Assembly: GCA_900545585.1 (NCBI GenBank)
Contig: UQZR01000020.1
Coordinates: 1-47,434 of the forward strand
Origin: an uncultured Eubacteriales bacterium
Lineage (GTDB): Bacteria > Bacillota > Clostridia > Oscillospirales > Oscillospiraceae
Reading direction: 5' to 3'
DNA length: 47,434 bases
Shown: positions 24,923 through 33,473 of the stretch, piece by piece
How positions within the stretch are numbered: the stretch's first letter is position 1
Layout: every line of letters starts with the position of its first letter
The notes under the pieces: model-generated
What the model was told of the DNA's origin: nothing
Database searches by the model: none
What the model saw: the letters and a program-made list of their open reading frames with translations, nothing else
Position numbers and translations under genes: made by a program

Positions 24923-25708
24923 TCACATTCGTTTGTCCTTGTCCAGCACGGCCTGCACCGCCCCGTGGACTGCGGGCTCGAAGCCGCCCTGCTGGAGCGC
25001 CAGTAACCCCTCCACCGTGGTGCCGCCCGGAGACGTGACCTGATCGATCAGCGCCCACGGGTGCTGGCCGGACAGGCGCACCATGCGGCCGCTGCCCTCC
25101 GCCATGGCCGCGGCGATCTCCACTGCCATGCCCTTGGGCATACCGGCCTGCACCGCCGCCTCCGCCAGCGCGTTGATGTAGAGATATGTATAGGCCGGTG
25201 CGGCGCCGCCGATGGCGCCCACGATACCCATAAACTTCTCCGGCACCTCCACCGCCGTGCCGAAGGTGCCCAGCAGCCGCGCCGCCAGCGCCTTCTGCTC
25301 CTCCGTCACCTGTTCGCCGGCGCACCAGCCGGTGACGGATGCGCCTACCACGGCGTTGATGTTGGGCATGGCGCGGACGATGCACCCATGGCCCAGCCGG
25401 GCCGACAGCCATGCCAGCTCCTTCCCCGCCGCCACGGACAGGAACAGCTTCCCCGCCGCCAGCGGCGCGATCTCCTCCAGCACCCCCTCCAATATCTGGG
25501 GCTTCACCGCCAGCACCACCATGTCGCTGCGCTCCAGCACCTCCCGGTTGGACGCGCACAGCCGCAGGCCGCAGCTCTCCGCCAGCGCCTTCGCCTTTTC
25601 GGGATGGGGGTTGTGGCCGCAGAGGGCCACGCCCCCCAGCTGCGCCGCCGCGATGCCCCGCACCATGGCGGACGCCATGCTGCCAAGACCGATAAATCCG
25701 ATGACCAT
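24923..25708 (-). CDS. proC: Pyrroline-5-carboxylate reductase
   Basis: A 261-residue ProC. The Rossmann motif is GFIGLGSMASAMVRG, VVLAVKPQ is the usual NAD(P)-binding strand, and near the C-terminus DQVTSPGGTTVEGL is the family signature. It makes proline from pyrroline-5-carboxylate with NADPH or NADH. Start at ATG 25708 with GGAGGG seven bases before. It lies 13 bases after pyk and is probably cotranscribed. Confidence 0.94.
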   Translation of the reverse strand: MVIGFIGLGSMASAMVRGIAAAQLGGVALCGHNPHPEKAKALAESCGLRLCASNREVLERSDMVVLAVKPQILEGVLEEIAPLAAGKLFLSVAAGKELAWLSARLGHGCIVRAMPNINAVVGASVTGWCAGEQVTEEQKALAARLLGTFGTAVEVPEKFMGIVGAIGGAAPAYTYLYINALAEAAVQAGMPKGMAVEIAAAMAEGSGRMVRLSGQHPWALIDQVTSPGGTTVEGLLALQQGGFEPAVHGAVQAVLDKDKRM

Positions 25709-25721
25709 ATGCGTTCCCTCC

Positions 25722-27464
25722 TTAGTGCGGCATGACCTGCACGATGCCCCGTGCGCAGTCCACGGACACCTGCACGCCATCGCTGAGACGGCGGGTGGCG
25801 TGTACCGCGCCGATGATCACCGGCTTGTGCAGCAGCAGGCCCACCGTGGCCGTGTGGCCCTCGGGGCTGATCTCCTCGCTGATAACGGCCGCCGCCTCCT
25901 TCATATAGGGCAGCAGGTCGTTGTTGGTATAGGGCACCACCAGCACGTCACCGGCGCGGAACTTGTGGGGCACCTCCTCCGGTGTGCGGCAGACGCACAG
26001 GGGGCCGGACACCGTACCGTCCCCGATACCGGTGCCGTTGACCAGCGCACCGCCCACCTGCTCGATACGGATCATATTGGTGGTGCCGGACACGCCCACC
26101 GGCACACCGGCGGTAATGACCACCAGATCACCGTGCTTCACAAGACCGGCCCGCTGCGCCGTCTCCACGGCGGAGTGTACCAGCTCATCGCTGTTCTCGG
26201 CCCGCTTCATCATGATAGGCACCAGGCCCCAGTACAGCGCCATCTGACGCCGGATCTGGGGGTCCAGCAGCAGGGCCACCACCGTGGCCTCCGGCCGGAA
26301 GCGGCTGACCATCTGGGCCGTGATGCCCCCCTGGCTGACGGTGAGGATGGCGTCGGCGCCGATGTCCTCCGCCGTGGTACAGGCGGCATGGGCCGTGGCC
26401 GCCGTCACAGACAGGTGGGTATGGGCGGGCAGCACCGCCACGCGGGAACAGTCGATGCTGCTCTCGGTCTTGCGGGCGATGGCGTCCATGGTCTTGACGG
26501 CCTCCACCGGATACCTGCCCGCCGCCGTCTCGCCGGAGAGCATGATAGCGCTGGTGCCGTCATAGATGGCGTTGGCCACGTCGGTGATCTCGGCACGGGT
26601 GGGACGGGGATTTTCGATCATGGAGTCCAGCATCTGGGTGGCGGTGATGACCGGCTTGCCGCAGGCCACGCACTGGGCGATCATATCCTTCTGGATGGCG
26701 GGGATCTCCGTAAAATCGATCTCCACGCCCATGTCGCCGCGGGCCACCATGACGCCGTCCGCCTCCGCCAGGATCTCCCGCAGGTTGCTGACGCCCTCCT
26801 GGTTCTCGATCTTGGCGATGATGCGGATGTGAGAGTGTACGCTGTCCAGCACCCGCCGGATCTCGCGGATGTCCGCGGCGCAGCGAACGAAGCTGGCGGC
26901 GATAAAATCGAAGCCCTGCTCCACGCCGAACAGGATGTCGTCCCTGTCCTGCTGGCTCATGTAGGGCATGGACAGCGACACACCGGGCACGTTGACGCCC
27001 TTGTGGTCCTTCATGGTGCCGTCGTTCTCCACGCGGCAGCGGATGGTCTTACTGGTGGTCTCCAGCACCGTCAGCCGCACCAGTCCGTCGTCCAGCAGGA
27101 TGGTGTCGCCTACGGTGACATCCTGGGGCAGCGCGGCGTAGCTGATGGCGCAGCGGGTCTCGTCGCCCTCCACCTCCTCATCGGTGGTCAGGGTGAACTC
27201 CTGCCCCGCCGTCAGCTCCACGGAGCCGTTTTTGAAGTTGCGCAGCCGCACCTCCGGCCCCTTGGTGTCCAGCATGGCCGCCACCGGCAGGTCCAGCTCC
27301 TCCCGCAGGGCCTTGACGGCGTCCAGCCGCACCTTGTGCTCGGGGTGGGTGCCGTGGGAGAAGTTGAAGCGGGCCACGTTCATACCGGCCAGCATCATCT
27401 CCCGCAGTACGCCCTCCCTGTCCGTGGCCGGGCCCAGCGTACATACGATCTTGGTCTTTCTCAT
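25722..27464 (-). CDS. pyk: Pyruvate kinase with C-terminal PEP-utiliser domain
   Basis: A 580-residue pyruvate kinase, last step of glycolysis (PEP and ADP to pyruvate and ATP). It opens RKTKIVCTLGPATD and contains MVARGDMGVEI and the catalytic helix IAKIENQEG. The extra C-terminal part (from about residue 475, with GPLCVCRTPEEV and ITAGVPVGVSG before it) is the phosphohistidine-like domain found in Bacillus-type enzymes of about 585 residues. AAGGAG precedes the ATG. It follows galK and precedes proC. Confidence 0.95.
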   Translation of the reverse strand: MRKTKIVCTLGPATDREGVLREMMLAGMNVARFNFSHGTHPEHKVRLDAVKALREELDLPVAAMLDTKGPEVRLRNFKNGSVELTAGQEFTLTTDEEVEGDETRCAISYAALPQDVTVGDTILLDDGLVRLTVLETTSKTIRCRVENDGTMKDHKGVNVPGVSLSMPYMSQQDRDDILFGVEQGFDFIAASFVRCAADIREIRRVLDSVHSHIRIIAKIENQEGVSNLREILAEADGVMVARGDMGVEIDFTEIPAIQKDMIAQCVACGKPVITATQMLDSMIENPRPTRAEITDVANAIYDGTSAIMLSGETAAGRYPVEAVKTMDAIARKTESSIDCSRVAVLPAHTHLSVTAATAHAACTTAEDIGADAILTVSQGGITAQMVSRFRPEATVVALLLDPQIRRQMALYWGLVPIMMKRAENSDELVHSAVETAQRAGLVKHGDLVVITAGVPVGVSGTTNMIRIEQVGGALVNGTGIGDGTVSGPLCVCRTPEEVPHKFRAGDVLVVPYTNNDLLPYMKEAAAVISEEISPEGHTATVGLLLHKPVIIGAVHATRRLSDGVQVSVDCARGIVQVMPH

Positions 27465-27542
27465 GTTTTATGTGCTCCTTTCCAACGCGGGAAAGCGTTT
27501 GGTCATGTGATCGTTCCCGTTCTCTTTTTTCTGCTGCCTATT

Positions 27543-28673
27543 TTAACAGTATCTGCCGCTGTGGGCAAGAGGATTCCTGACAGACAAAAGGCGACATTTG
27601 TCCGTCCCCAGCGTCTGCTCCACCGTCCGGCGGAACATCTCGCGGCGGTCATCCGGCACGAAGGCCAGCGCCGTACCGGCGAAGCCGCCGCCGTGTACAC
27701 GGACGGCACCCTGTCCGCCCAGGGCACAGCGGCACACGGCCAGCGTCACCGCCAGCGCCTGCTGCCGCGGGTCCCCCGATGTCACGTTCTGGAGATACTG
27801 CCATGACGACGCGCCGGAGGCGTTGACCAGCGCCAGAAACGCCGGAAAATCCCCTTTTCGCAGTGCCTCCGCCTCTGCGGCGGCGCGGCGGTTCTCGTCA
27901 AATACGTGGATGGCACGCAGCGCCGCCCGGTCTCCCGCGGCGGCCCGCACCGCCGGCAGGCGGCGGTAAAACTCCGTCTCGTCTACCTGCCGCAGCACCT
28001 CCGCGCCAAAGACGCGGCACACCTGCTCCAGCTCCGCGGGAATGGCGGCGTAGTCCGCCGTCAGGTCCGCATGGTCTGCGCCGCTGTCCACGATGAACAG
28101 GCCGTATCCGCTGGCGCCGAGATCGCAGTCGATACGCTCCATCGCCGGATGGACAGGGTCCGCAAAGTCCATATACACCAGCCCGCCCACGCTGGAGGCC
28201 ATCTGGTCCATCAGGCCGCAGGGCTTGCCGAAATAGTCTCTCTCCGCCGTCTGGCCCATGCGGGCGATGTCCTCCGGTGATACGCTCCCGCCGCAGCACA
28301 GGCCGCTGAACACCCTGCCCAGCAGCACCTCAAAGGCGGCGGAGCTGGAGAGCCCCGATCCCACCGGTACCTGAGACGTGACGCGCACGTCCAGCCCCGT
28401 CAGGGCCGCGCCCCGCCGGACGAACTGGGCCGCCATGCCCCGCACCAGCGCCGCCGTGGTGTTCCGCTCCTCCGGCCGGGGCGTCCAGTCCCCCAGCGCC
28501 ACCTCCACCGGTGCAAAGCCCTGGGAAAAGACGCGGATCACACCGTCATGGTTGGGCGTCACCGCCGCCCGCATCTCCAGATCCACGGCGGCGGCCAGCA
28601 CGCAGCCGTGCTGGTGGTCGGTGTGGTTGCCGCCCAGCTCCACCCGTCCGGGTGCGGAAAAATACTGCTCCAT
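27543..28673 (-). CDS. galK: Galactokinase
   Basis: A 376-residue GHMP kinase. The galactokinase signature near the start is GRVELGGNHTDHQHG, and the ATP-binding motif is PVGSGLSSSAAFEV. It phosphorylates galactose at C1 for the Leloir pathway. Other gal genes are not in the window. GGGAGGG lies before the ATG and a clear promoter lies upstream. It leads the minus-strand row galK-pyk-proC-bsh. Confidence 0.93.
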   Translation of the reverse strand: MEQYFSAPGRVELGGNHTDHQHGCVLAAAVDLEMRAAVTPNHDGVIRVFSQGFAPVEVALGDWTPRPEERNTTAALVRGMAAQFVRRGAALTGLDVRVTSQVPVGSGLSSSAAFEVLLGRVFSGLCCGGSVSPEDIARMGQTAERDYFGKPCGLMDQMASSVGGLVYMDFADPVHPAMERIDCDLGASGYGLFIVDSGADHADLTADYAAIPAELEQVCRVFGAEVLRQVDETEFYRRLPAVRAAAGDRAALRAIHVFDENRRAAAEAEALRKGDFPAFLALVNASGASSWQYLQNVTSGDPRQQALAVTLAVCRCALGGQGAVRVHGGGFAGTALAFVPDDRREMFRRTVEQTLGTDKCRLLSVRNPLAHSGRYC

Positions 28674-28702
28674 CTCGGTCCCTCCCGTCTCGTTCTCCCT
28701 GT

Positions 28703-28731
28703 ATCATAGCCCGCCGTTCCGCCGCTGTCAA
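28703..28731 (-). promoter_or_regulatory. galK promoter
   Basis: On the minus strand TTGACA (28731-28726) and TATGAT (28708-28703) are spaced by 17 bases, about 30 bases before the galK ATG. Confidence 0.72.
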
Positions 28732-28737
28732 CCGCTC

Positions 28738-28766
28738 TTGCATTTCCTACCATATCGGTATATAAT
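28738..28766 (+). promoter_or_regulatory. Promoter and operator of the Rrf2 regulator gene
   Basis: TTGCAT (28738-28743) and TATAAT (28761-28766) are spaced by 17 bases. The spacer contains CTACCATATCGGTAT (28747-28761), an inverted repeat very like CTACCTATCCGGTAG in the cysK promoter, which suggests autoregulation. Confidence 0.65.
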
Positions 28767-28796
28767 AGGGGTATCTTATGACAAGGGGGCGTTCCC

Positions 28797-29222
28797 ATGA
28801 TCTCCACCAAGGGCCGCTACTCCGTCCGCATCCTGCTGGATCTGGCGGAGCACCACAACGGCGGCTATATTCCCATGAAGGAGGTGGCCGCGCGGCAGGA
28901 CATCTCCCTGAAATACATTGAGCGCCTGATGCCCGCTCTGAAATCGGCAGGGCTCATCGACAGCGTCCACGGCGCAGGCGGCGGCTACCGCCTGACCCGC
29001 CCGCCGGAGGAGTACAGCCTCTGGGAAATTCTGACGCTGGCGGAGGGCGACCTGGCGCCGGTGTCCTGTCTCCAGCGGAACGCCGCACCCTGCCGACAGG
29101 CGGCGGAGTGCCGCACCCTGCCGGTGTGGCGGGGATACTACGACATGACACGGCAGTACTTCTCCGGCATCACGCTGGCGGACCTGATGAACGCGCCTCA
29201 GGGCGACAACTACGTCATCTGA
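28797..29222 (+). CDS. Rrf2-family regulator, IscR-like with three cysteines
   Basis: A 141-residue Rrf2 protein. The winged helix-turn-helix begins STKGRYSVRILLDLAEH, with DISLKYIERLMPALKSAGL as the recognition part. Cys91, Cys99 and Cys105 are spaced like the [2Fe-2S] ligands of IscR, whereas the cysteine regulator CymR of Bacillus lacks them. It converges on cysK, and similar palindromes lie at its own and the cysK promoters. It probably controls cysteine or Fe-S synthesis in response to Fe-S status; that is inference. Confidence 0.85.
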   Translation: MISTKGRYSVRILLDLAEHHNGGYIPMKEVAARQDISLKYIERLMPALKSAGLIDSVHGAGGGYRLTRPPEEYSLWEILTLAEGDLAPVSCLQRNAAPCRQAAECRTLPVWRGYYDMTRQYFSGITLADLMNAPQGDNYVI

Positions 29223-29227
29223 AAAAA

Positions 29228-29258
29228 CCTCCCACGGCAGGGCCGTGGGAGGTTTTTT
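29228..29258 (+). terminator. Terminator of the Rrf2 gene
   Basis: CCTCCCACGGC pairs with GCCGTGGGAGG around AGG, with six A before and six T after. Confidence 0.9.
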
Positions 29259-29265
29259 GCGCCGC

Positions 29266-29296
29266 AAAAGGCAGAGTGCCGAAGCACTCCGCCTTT
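29266..29296 (-). terminator. Terminator of cysK
   Basis: On the minus strand AAAGGC-G-GAGTGC pairs with GCACTC-T-GCCTTT around TTCG, followed by TTTTGC. It begins 16 bases after the cysK stop. Confidence 0.72.
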
Positions 29297-29312
29297 CTAT
29301 ATCGCTGCGTTA

Positions 29313-30245
<933 letters not shown>

Positions 30246-30282
30246 AACGATTCTCCTTTTCGATATCACATATGTTGCTTAT

Positions 30283-30366
30283 TCAGATGGTCTGCGGTGC
30301 GCTCCGGCGCGGAAAACAGCTGCCGCCGCAACATCGGAGATACGTATGCCCTTTCCGGCGTCTCAT
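30283..30366 (-). CDS. Cysteine-containing leader peptide upstream of cysK (27 aa)
   Basis: A 27-codon ORF within the cysK leader. It starts at ATG 30366-30364, six bases after GGGAGGG, and ends at TGA 37 bases before the cysK start. The peptide begins MRRRKGHTYLRCCGGSC, giving Cys at positions 12, 13 and 17. The mRNA around the Cys codons can fold (TGCGG with CCGCA at the outside). This is what a cysteine-sensing attenuator or translational coupling leader would look like. No known leader family is recalled with certainty. Confidence 0.6.
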   Translation of the reverse strand: MRRRKGHTYLRCCGGSCFPRRSAPQTI

Positions 30367-30395
30367 GGCCCGCCCTCCCTTTTGTTTCGTAATTA

Positions 30396-30448
30396 CTACC
30401 TATCCGGTAGGTTGGTTACGTTATACCACGCCTGCCGGTATTTGTCAA
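30396..30448 (-). promoter_or_regulatory. cysK promoter and Rrf2-type operator
   Basis: On the minus strand TTGACA (30448-30443) and TATAAC (30425-30420) are spaced by 17 bases. Directly at the expected transcription start lies CTACCTATCCGGTAG (30396-30410), a near perfect inverted repeat shared with the Rrf2 gene promoter. A looser ATACC...GGTAT repeat lies in the spacer. Confidence 0.7.
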
Positions 30449-30476
30449 CAGGGAATTTGCATTTCGCGGAAATCTT

Positions 30477-30551
30477 TTCACCCGCCGCGGCGCAGGGCAT
30501 AGAATGAGAACGGAGAGGCTCTCTCCGTATTTTTTGTGACAGGAGGTCACA
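30477..30551 (+). promoter_or_regulatory. Leader of the NitT/TauT-type transporter operon
   Basis: A weak promoter, TTCACC (30477-30482) with TAGAAT (30500-30505) at 17 bases. The transcript would start at or just before a perfect 8-bp hairpin, ACGGAGAG/CTCTCCGT (30510-30528), followed by ATTTTTTG. Next is TGTGACAGGAGGTCACA (30535-30551), a second hairpin with the ribosome site AGGAGG in and beside its loop. The ATG follows 11 bases after the AGGAGG. Confidence 0.5.
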
Positions 30552-30557
30552 GGTTTT

Positions 30558-31316
30558 ATGAGCATACATCTCCGTCATGCTGCCGCCTGCTATCAGGCTC
30601 CCGACGGGGAGGTGGAGGCGGTACGCGACGTATCCTTTGATGTGGCGCAGGGGGAGTTCGTCAGTCTGGTGGGGCCCTCCGGCTGCGGCAAGTCCACGCT
30701 GCTGAGCGCCATCGCCGGGCTGGAGCCTCTGACCGGCGGCACCGTCAACGTGGCGGGCCAGCCGGTGACGGGTCCCTCCCGCCGCGTGGGGTTCATGCCC
30801 CAGCGGGATCAGCTTTTCGAGTGGAAAAACATCTGGGACAATGTGACGCTGGGTCTGGCGGTGCAGCGCGAGAGAGGGAGCGCCGCCTATGACCACGTGC
30901 GGGAGCTGCTGGACCGCTACGAGCTGTCGGGCTTTGCGGGAAAGCGGCCCTGCCAGCTGTCCGGCGGCATGCGGCAGCGCTGTGCGCTGATCCGGACACT
31001 GGCCTCAGATCCGGAGATCCTGCTGCTGGATGAGCCGTTTTCCGCGCTGGACTATCAGACGCGCCTTGCGGTATCGGCGGACATCTGGCGTATCATTCGC
31101 CAGGAGGGCAAGACGGCTCTGCTGGTGACTCACGACATCGCGGAGGCGGTGAGCATGTCCGACCGCGTGGTGGTGCTGTCCGCCCGCCCCGCCGTGGTGA
31201 AAACCGTGCTGGACATGGGCGCGCTGCGTGGCCTGCCGCCGCTGGAGCGGCGAAGCACACCGGAGTTCCACCGCTATTTCGACTTGATATGGAAGGAGCT
31301 GGACGTTCATGGCTGA
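30558..31316 (+). CDS. NitT/TauT-family ABC transporter ATP-binding protein
   Basis: A 252-residue ABC ATPase of the nitrate/sulfonate/taurine importer group (SsuB/TauB-like). Walker A is GPSGCGKST, signature LSGGMRQR, Walker B ILLLDEPFSALD, and H-loop LLVTHDIAEA. It energises the permease encoded next. The substrate could be a sulfonate, a thiamine precursor or another small organic ion; divergence from cysK hints at sulfur. It overlaps the permease gene by eight bases. Confidence 0.85.
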   Translation: MSIHLRHAAACYQAPDGEVEAVRDVSFDVAQGEFVSLVGPSGCGKSTLLSAIAGLEPLTGGTVNVAGQPVTGPSRRVGFMPQRDQLFEWKNIWDNVTLGLAVQRERGSAAYDHVRELLDRYELSGFAGKRPCQLSGGMRQRCALIRTLASDPEILLLDEPFSALDYQTRLAVSADIWRIIRQEGKTALLVTHDIAEAVSMSDRVVVLSARPAVVKTVLDMGALRGLPPLERRSTPEFHRYFDLIWKELDVHG

Positions 31317-32124
31317 CACTTCCCTGTCGCCCCGCCGTCTGGCGTATCTGGCCGGTGTACGGCGGCAGAAGCGGCGGGTCCGCATCTGGCAGCTCGCGCT
31401 GCTCATTGGCCTGTTCGGCTTTTGGGAGCTGAGCTGCCGCACCGGCCTGTCCGATGGCTTTCTGGTCAGCTGCCCCAGCCGCATGGCTACCACGTTCTGG
31501 TCGCTGTGCCGCTCCGGCCAGCTGCTGCACCACATCGGCGTGTCGTGTCTGGAAACGGTGCTGGGCTTCACTGCCGGCACCCTGCTGGGCACGGCGGCAG
31601 CCATCCTCATGTGGTGGTCGGACACGGCGGCCCGCATCCTGGACCCATACCTGGTTGTGCTGAACGCCCTGCCCAAGACGGCACTGGGCCCCATCTTCAT
31701 CGTCTGGATGGGTGCGGGGGCGGGAGCCATCGTCACCATGACGCTGGCCATCTCGCTGATCGTGACGATCCTGAACATGTATACCGGCTTTCGGGCCACC
31801 GATCCGGAAAAGGTGCGCCTGATGCGCACGCTGGGAGCCACACGGCGTCAGATCCTGTGGATGCTGGTGTTTCCCGCCAACTGCCCCACCCTGTTTTCCA
31901 CGCTGAAGGTCAACGTGGGCCTGTCGTGGGTGGGCGTCATCATGGGTGAGTTTCTGGTCTCGCGGGCCGGTCTGGGCTATCTCATCGTCTACGGCTCTCA
32001 GGTATTCAACATGGATCTGGTGATGACCAGCGTGCTGATCCTGGCGGCTGCGGCGGTGCTGATGTACCTGCTGGTGCTGCGTGCGGAAAATATCCTGAAT
32101 CACTATTGGGGGGTACGATCATGA
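31309..32124 (+). CDS. NitT/TauT-family ABC transporter permease
   Basis: A 271-residue permease of the BPD family with about six membrane helices. The cytoplasmic coupling loop reads RTLGATRRQILWMLVFPANCP, the usual EAA-like region that contacts the ATPase. It starts inside the end of the ATPase gene and overlaps the binding-protein gene by ATGA, so the three subunits are coupled. Substrate undetermined. Confidence 0.85.
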   Translation: MADTSLSPRRLAYLAGVRRQKRRVRIWQLALLIGLFGFWELSCRTGLSDGFLVSCPSRMATTFWSLCRSGQLLHHIGVSCLETVLGFTAGTLLGTAAAILMWWSDTAARILDPYLVVLNALPKTALGPIFIVWMGAGAGAIVTMTLAISLIVTILNMYTGFRATDPEKVRLMRTLGATRRQILWMLVFPANCPTLFSTLKVNVGLSWVGVIMGEFLVSRAGLGYLIVYGSQVFNMDLVMTSVLILAAAAVLMYLLVLRAENILNHYWGVRS

Positions 32125-33122
32125 AGAAACTGTTGACATTTTTCTGCGTCGCCGCCCTGCTGCTTCCGGTGCTGCTCACCGGCTGCGGCAGCGGCGGCGC
32201 CACCACGGTGCGGCTCAACGAGGTGACACACTCCGTGTTCTACGCGCCGCAGTACGTGGCCATGAGCCTGGGCTTCTTCGCCGACGAGGGGCTGAACGTG
32301 GAGCTGACCAACGGCGGCGGGGCGGATAAGGTCATGACCGCCGTGGTGTCCGGCAGCGCCGACATCGGTCTGGCGGGGCCGGAGAGCTGCATCTATATCT
32401 ACAATCAGGGCAAGGACGACCACCCCGTGATCTTTGCCCAGCTCACCAAACGGGACGGCTCGTTCCTGGTGGGCCGCACCGGCGGCAGCTTCTCCTGGGA
32501 GGACCTGCGGGGCGCCACGGTCATCGGCGGCCGCAAGGGCGGTGTGCCGGAGATGACGCTGGAGTACGTCATGAAGCAGAACGGCGTGGTGCCGCAGGTG
32601 GACGCGGTGGTGGACACCTCCGTGCAGTTCAACATGATGGCCGGCGCCTTCACCGGTGGTCAGGGGGACTATGTGACGCTGTTTGAGCCCACCGCCACCG
32701 AGGTGGAGCGGGCCGGTCACGGCTACGTCCTGTGCTCCATCGGCGAAGCCTCCGGCGAGATCCCCTATACTGCCTATTTCGCCAGCCAGAGCTATATGGC
32801 CGCGCATCCCGACGTGGTGCAGGGCTTCACCAACGCCATTGCCCGGGCCCAGCGCTGGATCGCGGAGCACACGGACCGCGAGGTGGCGGAGGCCATCTGC
32901 GATCAGTTCCCCGACACCAGCCTTGACGTGCTGGAGGCCGTCACGGCCCGCCACCGGCAGATCGATGCCTGGAACGAGGTACCCCGCATGGAGCAGTCCG
33001 CGCTGGAGCGTCTGGAAACGGTGATGACCGAGGCCGGTGAGCTGCAGAAGGAGGACTGGGTGGACTTCACCCAGCTGGTAGACAACAGCTACGCGGACAA
33101 AGCCGCCGCACAGCTGGGATGA
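32121..33122 (+). CDS. NitT/TauT-family substrate-binding lipoprotein (SsuA/ThiY-like)
   Basis: A 333-residue lipoprotein. The signal peptide ends LLTGC, with the Cys as the lipid anchor. The mature protein shows the NMT1/SsuA fold features NEVTHSVFYAPQYVAMSLGFF and DEGLNVEL, then SGSADIGLAGPE. It binds the substrate outside the membrane for the ABC importer. Members of this fold bind sulfonates, nitrate or thiamine pyrimidine precursors; sequence alone does not decide. Its gene is followed by the first copy of a duplicated terminator. Confidence 0.85.
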   Translation: MKKLLTFFCVAALLLPVLLTGCGSGGATTVRLNEVTHSVFYAPQYVAMSLGFFADEGLNVELTNGGGADKVMTAVVSGSADIGLAGPESCIYIYNQGKDDHPVIFAQLTKRDGSFLVGRTGGSFSWEDLRGATVIGGRKGGVPEMTLEYVMKQNGVVPQVDAVVDTSVQFNMMAGAFTGGQGDYVTLFEPTATEVERAGHGYVLCSIGEASGEIPYTAYFASQSYMAAHPDVVQGFTNAIARAQRWIAEHTDREVAEAICDQFPDTSLDVLEAVTARHRQIDAWNEVPRMEQSALERLETVMTEAGELQKEDWVDFTQLVDNSYADKAAAQLG

Positions 33123-33133
33123 CCCGTCTGCGT

Positions 33134-33189
33134 CAGGCGTAACACATCATGAAAAAGAGGGAGAACGCTCCGCGTTCTCCCTCTTTTTT
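33134..33189 (+). repeat. 56-bp direct repeat, copy 1 (terminator cassette)
   Basis: Identical over 56 bases to 33645-33700. It contains the hairpin GAGGGAGAACGC/GCGTTCTCCCTC with flanking A and T runs, and begins with CAGGCGTAA, which in copy 2 is the last two codons and stop of the ribbon-helix-helix gene. Here it follows the binding-protein stop by 11 bases and serves as terminator for that gene and for the minus-strand small gene. Confidence 0.92.
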
Positions 33190-33190
33190 T
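33157..33190. terminator. Bidirectional terminator in repeat copy 1
   Basis: GAGGGAGAACGC (33157-33168) pairs with GCGTTCTCCCTC (33172-33183) around TCC, followed by seven T. Confidence 0.88.
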
Positions 33191-33192
33191 AT

Positions 33193-33366
33193 TTACGCAT
33201 CGTCCGCCTCCTTCGCAGGCCGCGCTGCCTGCGGCCAGAGCGGTGCTTCTTCCCCGCTGCTGGCAACGTACAGGTCCTCGCACCTCTGCTGGGTCGCTGT
33301 CAGTGTCTCGATGGCCCGCTCCATGGCATCCATGGCCGCCAGATACATCGCCTTATAGTCCGCCAT
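33193..33366 (-). CDS. Small hypothetical protein (57 aa), divergent partner of the RHH gene
   Basis: A 57-residue acidic protein, mostly helical in appearance (MADYKAMYLAAMDAMERAIE, then TLTATQQRCEDLYV). No family recognised. GGGAGG lies six bases before the ATG and a strong promoter lies upstream, so it is likely real. It is divergent from the ribbon-helix-helix gene with overlapping promoters, and ends three bases after the repeat terminator. Confidence 0.68.
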   Translation of the reverse strand: MADYKAMYLAAMDAMERAIETLTATQQRCEDLYVASSGEEAPLWPQAARPAKEADDA

Positions 33367-33387
33367 TTTCGTCCTCCCTTTCTTATT

Positions 33388-33447
33388 TGATATCTTTTTG
33401 ATATCATTTTGAATTCTTATTATACAGCATCGGAATGATATCATCAA
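33388..33447. promoter_or_regulatory. Overlapping divergent promoters with three TGATATC(A) sites
   Basis: Plus strand: TTGATA (33398-33403) and TATACA (33421-33426), spacer 17. Minus strand: TTGATG (33447-33442) and TATAAT (33424-33419), spacer 17. The two -10 elements overlap. TGATATC at 33388-33394 and the palindromes TGATATCA at 33399-33406 and 33436-33443 cover both -35 regions, as expected for sites of an autoregulating ribbon-helix-helix repressor. Confidence 0.65.
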
Positions 33448-33473
33448 GCCATCAAATTGAAGTGGGTGATGTC

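Noticed and set aside
27489..27505. CcpA cre-like sequence before pyk (GGAAAGCGTTTGG)
   Set aside because: Too many mismatches to the cre consensus at the outer positions and no supporting second site.
25212..27806. Open frame of 864 codons on the plus strand opposite proC and pyk
   Set aside because: It spans two well identified genes and their gap, is rich in His/Arg/Gly and has no family features.
30535..30551. CRP/FNR site TGTGA...TCACA
   Set aside because: The spacing is seven instead of six and the sequence includes the ribosome site after the probable transcription start; a hairpin explains it as well.
30246..30557. SAM riboswitch or T-box before cysK or the transporter genes
   Set aside because: No K-turn/pseudoknot core or T-box GGTGGNACC-like sequence was found on either strand.
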